Part shown: one piece after another, positions 24,264 to 32,421 of the stretch | Numbering within the stretch: the first letter of the stretch is position 1 | Layout of the letters: every line of letters starts with the position of its first letter | Assembly (NCBI GenBank): GCA_021852275.1 | Contig: JAJZNX010000102.1 | Location: forward strand, 1 to 37,528 | From: Planctomycetota bacterium | GTDB taxonomy: Bacteria > Planctomycetota > Phycisphaerae > WQYP01 | Length of the DNA: 37,528 nucleotides | Direction of reading: 5' to 3' | Position numbers and translations under genes: made by a program | The notes under the pieces: generated by a model | What the model was told of the DNA's origin: nothing | Seen by the model: the letters and a program-made list of their open reading frames with translations, nothing else | Database searches by the model: none

Positions 24264-24770
24264 ATGTAGAAGGGATTAGTCGCGGCCCTTTAGCGTTGTC
24301 CGCCATGCGCTCGGTAGGGGGGGAGAACATCTTGTCCGCCATGATACCCCTGACAGTTAGTGCGTCTTCGCCCGCCGCTCCCGCATCAGCGCCCGCCCGG
24401 CCCGGCCGTTTGAGGCATGGATTCCGAAATCTCCCGAGCTTTCGGGACAGGCCTCTGTGTTAGGGAAAACGCCATCGGGATTGGCCGGGCGCACAGTGCT
24501 GCCGCTACGCCAATTTACATCAAGACGGTACACCACCCGCGGATTGCTGATCGCTGTCCAAAGTCCGCGGCCAAAATGACCAGCCGTATGGCCTCAGGTT
24601 ATTTCCTGACCGCCCTTGCGCAATCAACCCATGGTAGACCGATGGGGCTACAGGCCCATGGGTCGCCGCTGGCAACCCCGGCACTGGACGAATGAACCAG
24701 TTCTTCTTATATTTTCAATAATTACTGAACGCCATACGCCGTTTAGCGGCGTTAGTTTAATGAGGTTCAT
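24264..24770 (+). other. 507-base noncoding region with several hairpins
   Basis: I see no supportable gene here. It contains a 12-base direct repeat TTGTCCGCCATG (24296-24307 and 24332-24343) and stem-loops. These are TCCCGA-GCTT-TCGGGA (24432-24447), CCGCGGA/TCCGCGG (24537-24543 with 24564-24570), TCAGG/CCTGA (24594-24609), CCCATGG/CCATGGG (24628-24634 with 24656-24662) and ACGCCG-TTTAG-CGGCGT (24736-24752), the last just 18 bases before the ATG at 24771. None is followed by a T-run, so they are not ordinary terminators. It could be a structured leader or a small RNA, but no known RNA family was recognised. Confidence 0.3.
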
Positions 24771-25784
24771 ATGCCAATTACTGCCGTTGCCGCCCCCTCC
24801 ATTGGGTTGGAGCCTTATTTGGCTGCGGTGGAAGAACTCTTCGCGGGTGAGCTTGCCAGTACTTTGCCGCATGTACAACAACTCGTCGGACACGTCCACA
24901 GATTTCGGGGGAAAATGCTGCGGCCCACACTGGTGCTGCTGTGCGGCTTGGCGGTGGCGCCACCGGATGCTGACAGCAGCGCCGGGTCTTCCATGAAACT
25001 CGGCCACGAACATGTAGTTCTGGCCACGGTCGTGGAAATGGTCCATGTAGCCACTCTTGTGCATGATGATGTTTTGGACGGGGCGGAAATTCGCCGCCGT
25101 GGGGCCACCATCAACCATCTTCGGGGTAACGAAGCGGCAGTCTTGCTGGGCGATCTGCTCATCAGTCACGCCTTCCACCTGTGCAGCAGTCTTAACAGTC
25201 AGGCCGCCTCACGTCTGATTGGCCATACCACCAATATTGTCTGTGAAGGCGAACTGACCCAGAATTTTTATCGTCGCAACTGGAAACTCGATGAAGCCAC
25301 ATACTTTGACATTATCTACCGCAAAACCGCCAGCCTCATCGAAACCTCGTGCCGTCTGGGCGCGTTGGCCCGCGGTGCTTCCACGGACCTGATCGAATCG
25401 CTGGCGTTGTATGGCCGGCATTTAGGCATGGCATTTCAGATTGTCGATGATGTCCTGGACATTGTAGGCCAGCAGAAAACCGTCGGTAAATCCCTGGGTA
25501 CGGATATTGACAAAGGCAAGCTTACTTTGCCCATGATTCATTTCCTCAACCACGCCGCGCCCGAACACCGCGAACTGCTGGTAAGCCTGCTGGAATCCGC
25601 CCAGGTGGATCGGGCGGAGCACGTGCGGCAACTGCTGATTCCCAGTCCCAGCATCACCTATGCCCGCCGGCGGGCCCAATCGCTGGTAGATCAGGCCATT
25701 GATGCCATCCAGGTATTACCGGCGGGCGAAATTCGCGACATCCTCACGGCCATGGCCCTCTACACTACAGGACGGGATAAGTAG
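24771..25784 (+). CDS. Trans-polyprenyl diphosphate synthase (IspB-like)
   Basis: Makes long-chain trans-polyprenyl diphosphate, most often the side chain of menaquinone or ubiquinone. The first aspartate-rich motif is VHDDVLDGAEIRR (DDxxD), preceded by MVHVATL. The second is FQIVDDVLDIVG. GKMLRPTLVLL is the substrate-binding GKxxRP motif, and KSLGTDIDKGKLTLPMI is typical of the IspB branch rather than FPP synthase. The length of 337 residues is normal. GAGG lies five bases before the ATG. It converges with prolyl-tRNA synthetase, leaving about 110 bases between stops. Residues upstream of the first DDxxD that set chain length include small amino acids, but product length cannot be decided by eye. 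Confidence 0.88.
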   Translation: MPITAVAAPSIGLEPYLAAVEELFAGELASTLPHVQQLVGHVHRFRGKMLRPTLVLLCGLAVAPPDADSSAGSSMKLGHEHVVLATVVEMVHVATLVHDDVLDGAEIRRRGATINHLRGNEAAVLLGDLLISHAFHLCSSLNSQAASRLIGHTTNIVCEGELTQNFYRRNWKLDEATYFDIIYRKTASLIETSCRLGALARGASTDLIESLALYGRHLGMAFQIVDDVLDIVGQQKTVGKSLGTDIDKGKLTLPMIHFLNHAAPEHRELLVSLLESAQVDRAEHVRQLLIPSPSITYARRRAQSLVDQAIDAIQVLPAGEIRDILTAMALYTTGRDK

Positions 25785-25895
25785 TTTTACTGTTCCGGAA
25801 ACTGTGTGGTCGTCGGTGTTGTCCAGGGCAGCTTCGGATGGACTTTCCGGAGGAGGTGCCTTTTGCAGGCGACAGACGCGATGTCTTCCAACCAG

Positions 25896-27647
25896 CTACA
25901 CTTTTGGCCGCATTTCATCAATGATCTTGCCAAGGCGATCCGCAAGATTTTCCAGCGGCAGCATTTCCGGCGTGGCGGAGGTGCGGCGTTTGAGTTCCAC
26001 CTGGCCCGTCGCCAGCCCCTTCTCGCCGAGTACAATCCGCAGCGGTATGCCGATTAAATCCCCATCCTTGAATTTTACCCCGGGACGCTGATCCCGGTCA
26101 TCGAGAAGCACATCCACCCCGCGGGCCGCCAATTGAGCATGAAGTTCATCGGCCACTGTTTTGGCCTGGCCTTCATAGCGAATCGGCGTGATAAGAACTT
26201 CAAACGGGGCAATGTTTACGGGCCAGACAATGCCATCCTTATCGGATAGTGTTTCCAGTGCCGCCACAATAATGCGGCCCGGCCCAATGCCGTAGCAACC
26301 CATGATCATCGGTTGGCTCTGCTGTTTGTCATCCAGGTATACGGCCCCCAGGGCTTTGGAATATTTCGTGCCCAGCTTGAAGACGTGGCCCAGTTCAATG
26401 CCTTTGTCCAGCGTCAAGCGGGACCCGCCGGGAGATTTGTCCCCTTCCACCACGTTGCGGATATCGGCCACCTGGGCCTTGCTACGATGCTGCGCCTCCA
26501 CATGGTTGATCCAGTTGAAATTGGTTACGTGGTAATCGGTTTCGTTGGCTCCGGTTACGGCGGCAGTCATGGCCAGTGCATCGGGATCAATCACCAGTTG
26601 TGCACCGGTCTGGTTCACCACATGCGGGCCGACAAAACCAATCACAAAACCGGCTGCCCGGGCCGCGGCATCATCCGCCAGTTGCACGTGTCCCACCAGG
26701 CGGCGCAGCTTGGCTTCATTCACTTCGTGGTCACCGCGCACACAGGCCACCACAAAGCCGCCGCCGGCGGCCTCGCTGCGGGCAAAAACCAGCGTTTTAA
26801 TCATCTGCTGCGACGCGACGTGCAGAAATGCGCAAACCTGTTCCATGGAGGCCGCACCGGGCGTATGGATACGCTGCAATTGTGCGGCAACATCCGCACT
26901 CGCAATGGGGAAACTTACGTCGGCCGGTATCTGCCGGTCCGCACGTTCCAGATTGGCGGCGTAGCTGCCGTCTTCGCTGCGGGCAATCACATCTTCGCCG
27001 GCAGCGCATGGGCAGATGAATTCGTGACTCGCATCACCACCGATCGGCCCGCTTTCGGCCTCCACCGGAATCGCTGTTACGCCGCAGCGCTTAAAAATTC
27101 GCACGTACGCATTAAACATATCGTGGTAGGTTTGGCCCAGGCTGTCCAGAGAACTGTGAAAGCTGTAAGCATCCTTCATGATAAATTCCCGCACCCGCAG
27201 GAGTCCGCTGCGCGGGCGGGCTTCATCCCGAAATTTCTGCTGAATCTGATACAGCGTCAGCGGCAACTGTTTGTGGCTGCTCACGCTGGCTTTCACCAGT
27301 TCGGTAACAATTTCCTCGTGCGTTGGCCCTAAAATCATTTCTGCATCTTTGCGGTCCTTAAGCTTAAAAAGCAGGGGGCCGTAGTCAAAATAGCGGCCCG
27401 TTTGCTTCCACAATTCAGCGGGTACAACGGCCGGCATCTGTATTTCTTCCGCGTCAATGCGCGACATTTCCTGGCGCATAATGCCACAAATTTTCTGCAT
27501 CGCCCGCCACCCCAGCGGCAGCCAGTCGTAAATACCCGCGGAAAGGCGTCGGACCAAACCGGCGCGAACCATCAGTTGATGAGAAAGAATGTCCGCGTCC
27601 GCCGGTACTTCGCGGCTTGTCGGAATCAGGGTGCGTGACCAATACAT
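25896..27647 (-). CDS. proS: Prolyl-tRNA synthetase, bacterial type with editing domain
   Basis: Attaches proline to tRNA-Pro. Class II motifs are clear: motif 1 near RRLSAGIYDWLPLG (30-43) and MPAVVPAELW, motif 2 QKFRDEARPRSGLLRVREF with FIMKDAYSFH, motif 3 CYGIGPGRIIVAALE. Between motifs 2 and 3 lies the roughly 180-residue INS editing domain. The C-terminal anticodon-binding domain carries VDVLLDDRDQRPGVKFKDGDLIGIP. The length of 583 residues matches bacterial ProRS. ATG 27647 is chosen because GGAG lies six bases upstream and the protein starts MYWSRTLIPTSREVP; the open frame further upstream lacks family similarity. The glycosyltransferase gene lies 145 bases upstream on the same strand. 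Confidence 0.92.
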   Translation of the reverse strand: MYWSRTLIPTSREVPADADILSHQLMVRAGLVRRLSAGIYDWLPLGWRAMQKICGIMRQEMSRIDAEEIQMPAVVPAELWKQTGRYFDYGPLLFKLKDRKDAEMILGPTHEEIVTELVKASVSSHKQLPLTLYQIQQKFRDEARPRSGLLRVREFIMKDAYSFHSSLDSLGQTYHDMFNAYVRIFKRCGVTAIPVEAESGPIGGDASHEFICPCAAGEDVIARSEDGSYAANLERADRQIPADVSFPIASADVAAQLQRIHTPGAASMEQVCAFLHVASQQMIKTLVFARSEAAGGGFVVACVRGDHEVNEAKLRRLVGHVQLADDAAARAAGFVIGFVGPHVVNQTGAQLVIDPDALAMTAAVTGANETDYHVTNFNWINHVEAQHRSKAQVADIRNVVEGDKSPGGSRLTLDKGIELGHVFKLGTKYSKALGAVYLDDKQQSQPMIMGCYGIGPGRIIVAALETLSDKDGIVWPVNIAPFEVLITPIRYEGQAKTVADELHAQLAARGVDVLLDDRDQRPGVKFKDGDLIGIPLRIVLGEKGLATGQVELKRRTSATPEMLPLENLADRLGKIIDEMRPKV

Positions 27648-27792
27648 GCGTTCTCCGTTAAATCCATGGCCATGTTTGTAAGGGTTTTGCAGAGTTCCGG
27701 CAAGCGCCTGCGGCAACGGAGCGGCTGGCCTGCGCCGGCGGCCCTGGAGTTGTTGCCTGCGCAGCAACCACGCCCGGAACTGCATCCTGAAT

Positions 27793-29511
27793 CTACCCGG
27801 GCGGGTGGGCTGGTGGAAAACCGCGAAAGTGGTAGCAGCGCCGCACAAAAATTTTCTCGGTGGGTACACCCCGAAAATACAACTGAATGACCTGCACCGG
27901 CGCAATGTGTTCAAACGCCGGGGCCAGTACCTTGTTCACGGTGGCCTGCCCTAAAATTCCAGTCAGCACGGCATTACGCCCCAGGAATCTTAATTGGCCG
28001 GTCTGAGGATTTTTTTGATCCAACCCCGGCCATAAATCAAACTGGCTCCCTTTGCCGCCTACTCGAGATTGAATGCAAAATACAAAGGGCCGCCCCGGTA
28101 AATAAAAATGCAGCGAACTGGCGGTATCCCAGCGCGTAGCAATGACCAGCGGCGGACGCTTATGTCCGTGCGTCAGGGCCAGTCGCACTTTTTCGATGGC
28201 CGCCGCACGGGCACGCATGTTGCGCAAACGAAACGCGGGATCCCAGCGGCGTGCGGGCGTATGCGGCAGCAGTCGCGCCAACTGCGGATAAACTCTCTGC
28301 ATATTTTCCGCCGCGGCAACGAGCAAAACGCCCCACACCACTGCCGCCACCAGCCACTTGCGATAAGCACTGGGCCGACCGCCGTTTTTATTCCATTCTT
28401 CACTGGCCTGACCTGCCAACAGTACCATGAACGCAAAATAGCCGGCCGCGGGCCAGTTCGCCTGCACCTTGCTCCACAGACTCAGCAGGGTGTAAAAGCC
28501 GAAAATGGGCAGGGCCACGCACAGAAGAAAAATCCAGCCGGCGGCAGCCACCGGGGGCCATGTCCTGGCCCGTTTCCATCCGACGATTGCCGCCATCACC
28601 AGAAAAACAAACATAAACCCGGCCGTGATGCCGGCCTCGGACCCGATAAAACTTAATACCCGCATGGGCGCGCCTTCCAACCGCGCCAACACGTGAACGG
28701 TTCCGCCGTGAATGCCCCCTTCTCCACCAATGGCCCGAAACATCACCCAGTGATGATCGGCATTCCATACCAGGGTGGGAATTTGGATAGCCGCCGCCAC
28801 CAGCAACGCTCCGGCACTGTGCCATGTGGAAAGTTTCCTGCGCAGGTATGGGCTGCACCACGCGGCAATCGCTATGGATGGAGGCAGGGCAATCAGTATC
28901 GGCTTGCACAAATTGCCCAGTCCCACGAGTACACCTGCTGCGTACAGCCATCCCACGCGGGCCTGGCTCCAATCTGCGGTTTGACTCCATTCCTGTTCCC
29001 GTGGTTCCACCGCCAGCCACGTACAAAGCGTGGCCAAGGCCCAGCAGCAATACATCGGCGAATCAATGGTGATGAGCAGACTGCCCACCGCGAACACCGG
29101 CATCGCCGCGGACAATACAATGACCATCAGCCCAGCGCGATCGTCCCGAAAAATTCGCCGGGCCAAAAATAGACTCGCCAGACCGCTGATGCTGGAAAAA
29201 ATAACCGCCGGCGTGCGGATCTCCGGCATCGTCGCATGCGCTGTGCCAAACCATCGCCCCACCAGCACCGCAAGATGGATGATAAAGGCGATTCCCGGCC
29301 CTTTGGTGTAATAGCCCCAGGCCAAATGCTGCGACCACTGCCAGTAATGGCTTTCGTCTTCGGTCAGATCGAACGGGCAGTGATGGAAAAGAAAGATGAT
29401 GTTGCTGATAAAACCCAGCACCAGCAGTCCCAGGGCTGTCATGGTACACCATCGGCGATGCACCCATGCGGGCGCTGACATCATATCAGTCGGGGGGGAT
29501 GATTCGGACAA
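27793..29511 (-). CDS. GT39/ArnT-like polytopic glycosyltransferase
   Basis: A membrane glycosyltransferase of the dolichyl-phosphate-mannose (PMT/ArnT) superfamily that should move a sugar from a polyprenyl-phosphate donor onto protein or lipid at the outer face of the membrane. After the first membrane helix comes PFDLTEDESHYWQW, the conserved DE-xx-Y motif of the first periplasmic loop; GPGIAFIIHL follows as in ArnT (GKPP). About ten hydrophobic segments run to about residue 400, then a soluble C-terminal domain. The start is a TTG at 29511 with GGAG seven bases upstream, giving MSESSPPTDMM; ATGs at 29484 and 29481 are alternatives without a ribosome site. It sits upstream of proS and downstream of nothing obvious on this strand. 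Confidence 0.82.
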   Translation of the reverse strand: MSESSPPTDMMSAPAWVHRRWCTMTALGLLVLGFISNIIFLFHHCPFDLTEDESHYWQWSQHLAWGYYTKGPGIAFIIHLAVLVGRWFGTAHATMPEIRTPAVIFSSISGLASLFLARRIFRDDRAGLMVIVLSAAMPVFAVGSLLITIDSPMYCCWALATLCTWLAVEPREQEWSQTADWSQARVGWLYAAGVLVGLGNLCKPILIALPPSIAIAAWCSPYLRRKLSTWHSAGALLVAAAIQIPTLVWNADHHWVMFRAIGGEGGIHGGTVHVLARLEGAPMRVLSFIGSEAGITAGFMFVFLVMAAIVGWKRARTWPPVAAAGWIFLLCVALPIFGFYTLLSLWSKVQANWPAAGYFAFMVLLAGQASEEWNKNGGRPSAYRKWLVAAVVWGVLLVAAAENMQRVYPQLARLLPHTPARRWDPAFRLRNMRARAAAIEKVRLALTHGHKRPPLVIATRWDTASSLHFYLPGRPFVFCIQSRVGGKGSQFDLWPGLDQKNPQTGQLRFLGRNAVLTGILGQATVNKVLAPAFEHIAPVQVIQLYFRGVPTEKIFVRRCYHFRGFPPAHPPG

Positions 29512-29653
29512 TCGACAACTCCACTTACGCCAGGGCCAATCTTAACGGCTCATGCCGCAGTCGCAACCCCTGCCGTCCACGGAAGAGTTGCTTGGTATGT
29601 TGAGGAAGTACTGGGTGTTGGCGGGGTGGCAGGAGCTTGAAGATTCGGCCAAA

Positions 29654-29727
29654 CGAGGGCGACGGGGATCGAACCCGCAACCTTCGGATCGACAATCCGA
29701 TGCTCTAACCAATTGAGCTACGCCCTC
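29654..29727 (-). tRNA. tRNA-Asp (anticodon GTC)
   Basis: A 74-base minus-strand cloverleaf. The acceptor stem is GAGGGCG/CGCCCTC with discriminator G, the D arm GCTC-AATTGGTTA-GAGC, and the anticodon stem TCGGA/TCCGA with loop TTGTCGA, so the anticodon is GTC. The variable loop has five bases and the T arm is GCGGG-TTCGATC-CCCGT. The discriminator G fits tRNA-Asp identity. The 3' CCA is not encoded. Confidence 0.95.
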
Positions 29728-29757
29728 ATGGATAAAGACCGAATCTCCAAGCCCGCA

Positions 29758-29786
29758 AGTTTAGCCGCAGTGGGCATCAAATTCAA
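29758..29786 (-). promoter_or_regulatory. Promoter of tRNA-Asp
   Basis: On the minus strand TTGAAT (29786-29781) and TAAACT (29763-29758) are 17 bases apart. Transcription would start near 29751, about 24 bases before the mature 5' end of the tRNA at 29727. Confidence 0.6.
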
Positions 29787-29814
29787 CTCTGCTCCTGATG
29801 TTTGTCTCGTCTAA

Positions 29815-29946
29815 ATAGAAATGACACATACACCCTTTGGAGGTGGCGCTTTTCCCCTTGACTCATTAACAGTGTTTCCCTCCAACGGTTCTACATCGAT
29901 CCGTTCTGGCCTGACACTTATTTTGACCAGCGACTGTCATTTCTAT
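29815..29946. repeat. Spaced 12-base perfect inverted repeat
   Basis: ATAGAAATGACA (29815-29826) and its exact complement TGTCATTTCTAT (29935-29946) enclose 108 bases. The arms do not extend further and no target duplication is visible. It could be a small remnant element, a long-range stem or an operator pair. Confidence 0.5.
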
Positions 29947-30083
29947 GAAGCGCAATATTTTTATCCCCAACATTTCCGGCCACCAGATAGGTCCATGATA
30001 AACCGGCGTGGCCGTTGGCCGTGGTGGCCGGCGATGCGTTGCATCGGGCTTGCAGGTCTGTTTGTCACGGACCTGCACCGCGG

Positions 30084-30267
30084 CTAAGCTCGACTTTTGC
30101 CGATTTATGGGGCACCGAAAAGCTTGATATTGCGGGCTTTTTAAGATCGCGTGGAGTTTTTGCACACCCGTATTAAACACGGGGTGTGCAAAAACTCATC
30201 CTGCAATCGTGATTTCCAAAGGATTCGACCATTTACACTCCTGGAAAATGGCAAAAGTCGAGCTAAG
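30084..30267. mobile_element. MITE-like palindromic element A with CTAAG flanks
   Basis: A 174-base element (30089-30262) with 13-base perfect terminal inverted repeats, CTCGACTTTTGCC (30089-30101) and GGCAAAAGTCGAG (30250-30262). It is bounded by direct repeats CTAAG at 30084-30088 and 30263-30267. It has no coding capacity. Its centre carries a strong hairpin (30154-30197). Terminal inverted repeats, short direct flanks and no gene are the definition of a MITE; the parent transposon is not identified. Confidence 0.55.
30154..30197. repeat. Strong central hairpin of element A
   Basis: GAGTTTTTGCACACCC (30154-30169) is exactly complementary to GGGTGTGCAAAAACTC (30182-30197). The loop of 12 bases can extend the stem by CGT/ACG with a one-base bulge. 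It is not followed by a T-run, so terminator use is unlikely on the plus strand. Confidence 0.7.
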
Positions 30268-30435
30268 GGACCGCGCAAAAATAAATTCGTGTTTTACGGC
30301 GCAGAAATTTTGGCCGCCAGTGAGGCGTGAGTGAGGCGCATACCCCGGCAGTGGGTCTGAAACGAGCGAACAACGAAGCTGGAGGCCAAAAGGGCCAGCC
30401 GAAAAGTGCGAAGTTATTTTTGCCCGGTTCCTAAG
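30263..30435. mobile_element. MITE-like palindromic element B with CTAAG flanks
   Basis: A 163-base element (30268-30430) with 22-base terminal inverted repeats matching at 19 of 22 positions (left 30268-30289, right 30409-30430), bounded by CTAAG at 30263-30267 and 30431-30435. A nested inverted repeat, TTTTGGCCGCCAG (30308-30320) against CTGGAGGCCAAAA (30379-30391), pairs at 12 of 13 positions, and smaller hairpins (GGCC-AAAAG-GGCC at 30384-30396) lie inside. The nested stems would also make a stable RNA. Element A abuts it and shares the middle CTAAG. Confidence 0.55.
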
Positions 30436-30531
30436 CGGGTGAATTGGTTGATTTGCGGCCTTGGCTTTCAAAACCATACAGCGGCTACAAGACTTGGCCA
30501 GGCCCCAATTTATCTGCCTGTTGACAGACGC

Positions 30532-30560
30532 TTGCCGACGGCGCAAAAAAGCCATAAAAT
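30532..30560 (+). promoter_or_regulatory. Promoter candidate of the pilB-pilT-pilB-pilC cluster
   Basis: TTGCCG (30532-30537), a 17-base spacer and TAAAAT (30555-30560). The predicted start near 30567 leaves a leader of about 33 bases before the ATG at 30600. Confidence 0.5.
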
Positions 30561-30599
30561 AAGCATTTGTTGGTGGTTGGCTGGATCTGCGGAACATTC

Positions 30600-32306
30600 A
30601 TGGCACGTAAGCGTAAAGAAATAATTGACATTCTCCTGGAAATGGGTGTCCTGAAAGCCGCAGCGGTTGCGCAGGCCAATGCCGAAGCCGCTAAAACCAA
30701 AAAACCGGTTGAGCAGGTTGTTCTAAATCTCAAGCTCGCGTCGGAGGAAGATATCACCAAGGCGCTGGCCATTCAAAACGATATGGAATATATCGATTTG
30801 GATCAGAATATGCTGGCGGCCAGCGATTTTAAGCTGCTGCCGGAAGACATTATCCGTCGCCATCAGGTGTTGCCGCTGGGGATGGATAAAGGCAAGCTGC
30901 GTATTGTGATCAGCGACCCCAACGATCTGGAAACGCTGGAGGCCCTGCGGTTCCGCCTCAACAAGCCCATTGAAACCTGCCTGGCGGAAAAAAGCCAGAT
31001 CAAACGCCACATCGATCGGTTATTTTCCGAAGAGCAGCGTTCCATTGACGAGATGGTTCGCCGCATGAGCGTGGACCGCGGCACATCGATTGACGTGAAA
31101 GTCGGCGAAAAAAAAGAGACTGATGAAGCACCCATCATACGCCTGGTCACCGCCATCATCACCGAAGCAGTGAAGGCCCGGGCCAGCGATATTCACATTG
31201 AACCGATGAAGGACCGGGTGCGGGTGCGCTACCGCATTGATGGCGTCTGTGTGCAGCGCGACAACCTGCGCAAGCAGGTGCAGGCACCGGTTCTGGCCCG
31301 GCTTAAAATCATGAGTGGCATGGATATCGCCGAAAAGCGCGTGCCCCAGGACGGCCGCATTAAAATGGATGTGGACGGTACGGATATCGACTTTCGTGTG
31401 AGTTCCCTGCCGGCCTATCATGGCGAATCGCTGGTGCTGCGTATTTTGCGGCCGGATAATGTCAAAATCGGCATTCAGCGCATGGGCTTTGAAGAAGATG
31501 AATACCAGCGCTTCAAAAAAGTCATCAGCCGGCCCAATGGCATTTTCCTGGTAACCGGGCCTACCGGTTCGGGCAAAACCACCACGCTCTACGGAGCCAT
31601 GGCGGAACTCAATACGGCCGATCGCAAAATCATCACAGCGGAAGACCCTGTGGAATATAATTTCCCGGGTATTAACCAGTGCCAGGTACGCGAGGCCATC
31701 GGCCTGACTTTCGGGAAAATTCTGCGTTCCATGTTGCGGCAGGCGCCCAACATCATTCTGGTCGGTGAAATCCGCGATCTGGAAGTGGCCGAAGTTGCCA
31801 TTCAGGCTGCCCTTACCGGCCACCTGGTATTTTCCACGCTGCACACTAACGATGCTCCATCCGCCATCACCCGGCTCATCGACATGGGTGTCAAGCCGTT
31901 TCTGGTGGCCTCCTCCATTCAGGCCGTGATGGCCCAGCGCCTCGTCCGCACGCTTTGTGATCAATGCAAACAGGCCGACCTGGACCCCGATCGCCGTATG
32001 TTGAGCCTGCTGGGCTTTACCGAACAGGAACTGGCCGGGAAAACCATTTTCAAAGCCTCAGGATGCGCAGCATGCAACAATACCGGCTTTCGTGGTCGTA
32101 TCGGTATATTTGAAATGATGATGATGACCAACGAGGTGCGCGAACTGGCCTTTAAGCGTTCCCCGGCCGGGGTGCTGCGTAAGGCCGCCAAAGCCACCGG
32201 CATGAAAACGCTGCTGGATGACGGCAAAGTAAAAGTCATCAATGGTCTTACCACCGCCCGCGAGGTGGCACGGGTTACCCAGGCGGAGGGTATTCTGGCG
32301 GATTAG
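30600..32306 (+). CDS. pilB: Type IV pilus assembly ATPase PilB (copy 1)
   Basis: The extension motor of a type IV pilus. The N-terminal T2SSE_N domain (about residues 1-150, DILLEMGVL...EEDITKALAIQNDMEYIDLD) is followed by ASDIHIEP and YRIDG of the N2 domain, Walker A GPTGSGKTTT (320-329), the Asp box TAEDPVEY, Walker B IILVGEIRD and the His box ALTGHLVFSTLHTNDAPSA. The zinc finger with CDQC and CAACNNTG is intact, unlike in the short ATPase at 580-1680. The length of 568 residues is normal. ATG 30600 is preceded only by a weak GGA; the frame is open back to 30567. It is the first gene of the cluster with pilT and a second pilB. Confidence 0.93.
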   Translation: MARKRKEIIDILLEMGVLKAAAVAQANAEAAKTKKPVEQVVLNLKLASEEDITKALAIQNDMEYIDLDQNMLAASDFKLLPEDIIRRHQVLPLGMDKGKLRIVISDPNDLETLEALRFRLNKPIETCLAEKSQIKRHIDRLFSEEQRSIDEMVRRMSVDRGTSIDVKVGEKKETDEAPIIRLVTAIITEAVKARASDIHIEPMKDRVRVRYRIDGVCVQRDNLRKQVQAPVLARLKIMSGMDIAEKRVPQDGRIKMDVDGTDIDFRVSSLPAYHGESLVLRILRPDNVKIGIQRMGFEEDEYQRFKKVISRPNGIFLVTGPTGSGKTTTLYGAMAELNTADRKIITAEDPVEYNFPGINQCQVREAIGLTFGKILRSMLRQAPNIILVGEIRDLEVAEVAIQAALTGHLVFSTLHTNDAPSAITRLIDMGVKPFLVASSIQAVMAQRLVRTLCDQCKQADLDPDRRMLSLLGFTEQELAGKTIFKASGCAACNNTGFRGRIGIFEMMMMTNEVRELAFKRSPAGVLRKAAKATGMKTLLDDGKVKVINGLTTAREVARVTQAEGILAD

Positions 32307-32421
32307 GTGCGTAACCGGCACCATGCAGGGGGCTGGGAGTCAAGCCAATGCCGCGCAGGGAAAACGGGATCGTTTTTATCTGATGGACTTTGCAAGCTGT
32401 TTCCTGTTTTAGGATTTTTTC

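Larger units (their letters stand above)
29728..30599. other. 872-base stretch without a gene
   Basis: Apart from the tRNA promoter at its left end, this stretch holds a spaced inverted repeat (29815-29946), two adjacent MITE-like palindromic elements (30084-30267 and 30263-30435) and a promoter candidate (30532-30560) in front of the pilus cluster. Short open frames across it (for example 29821-30087 plus and 30196-30597 minus) have no ribosome site or family signature, and the latter simply reads through the palindromes. Confidence 0.6.

Noticed and set aside
24264-24770. RNase P RNA, tmRNA or 6S RNA in this region
   Set aside because: I looked on both strands for conserved cores and closing stems of these RNAs and found none.
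26313-27332. A 339-residue plus-strand open frame opposite proS
   Set aside because: It lies wholly antisense to the catalytic and editing domains of prolyl-tRNA synthetase.
27648-27914. An 89-residue N-terminal extension of prolyl-tRNA synthetase
   Set aside because: It overlaps the glycosyltransferase end, lacks family similarity, and the internal ATG 27647 has a good ribosome binding site and the expected protein start.
30261-30437. Element B as a HEARO/omega-RNA of the IscB/IsrB type
   Set aside because: Nested stems of about 170 bases fit loosely, but no IscB/IsrB gene is nearby and I could not match a remembered consensus. Short direct flanks fit a MITE better.
30196-30597. A 133-residue minus-strand open frame
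   Set aside because: It reads through palindromic element B, has no ribosome binding site and no recognisable domain; the open frame is explained by the repeat structure.
31020-31964. A 314-residue minus-strand open frame opposite the first pilB
   Set aside because: Same reason: it mirrors conserved PilB codons.
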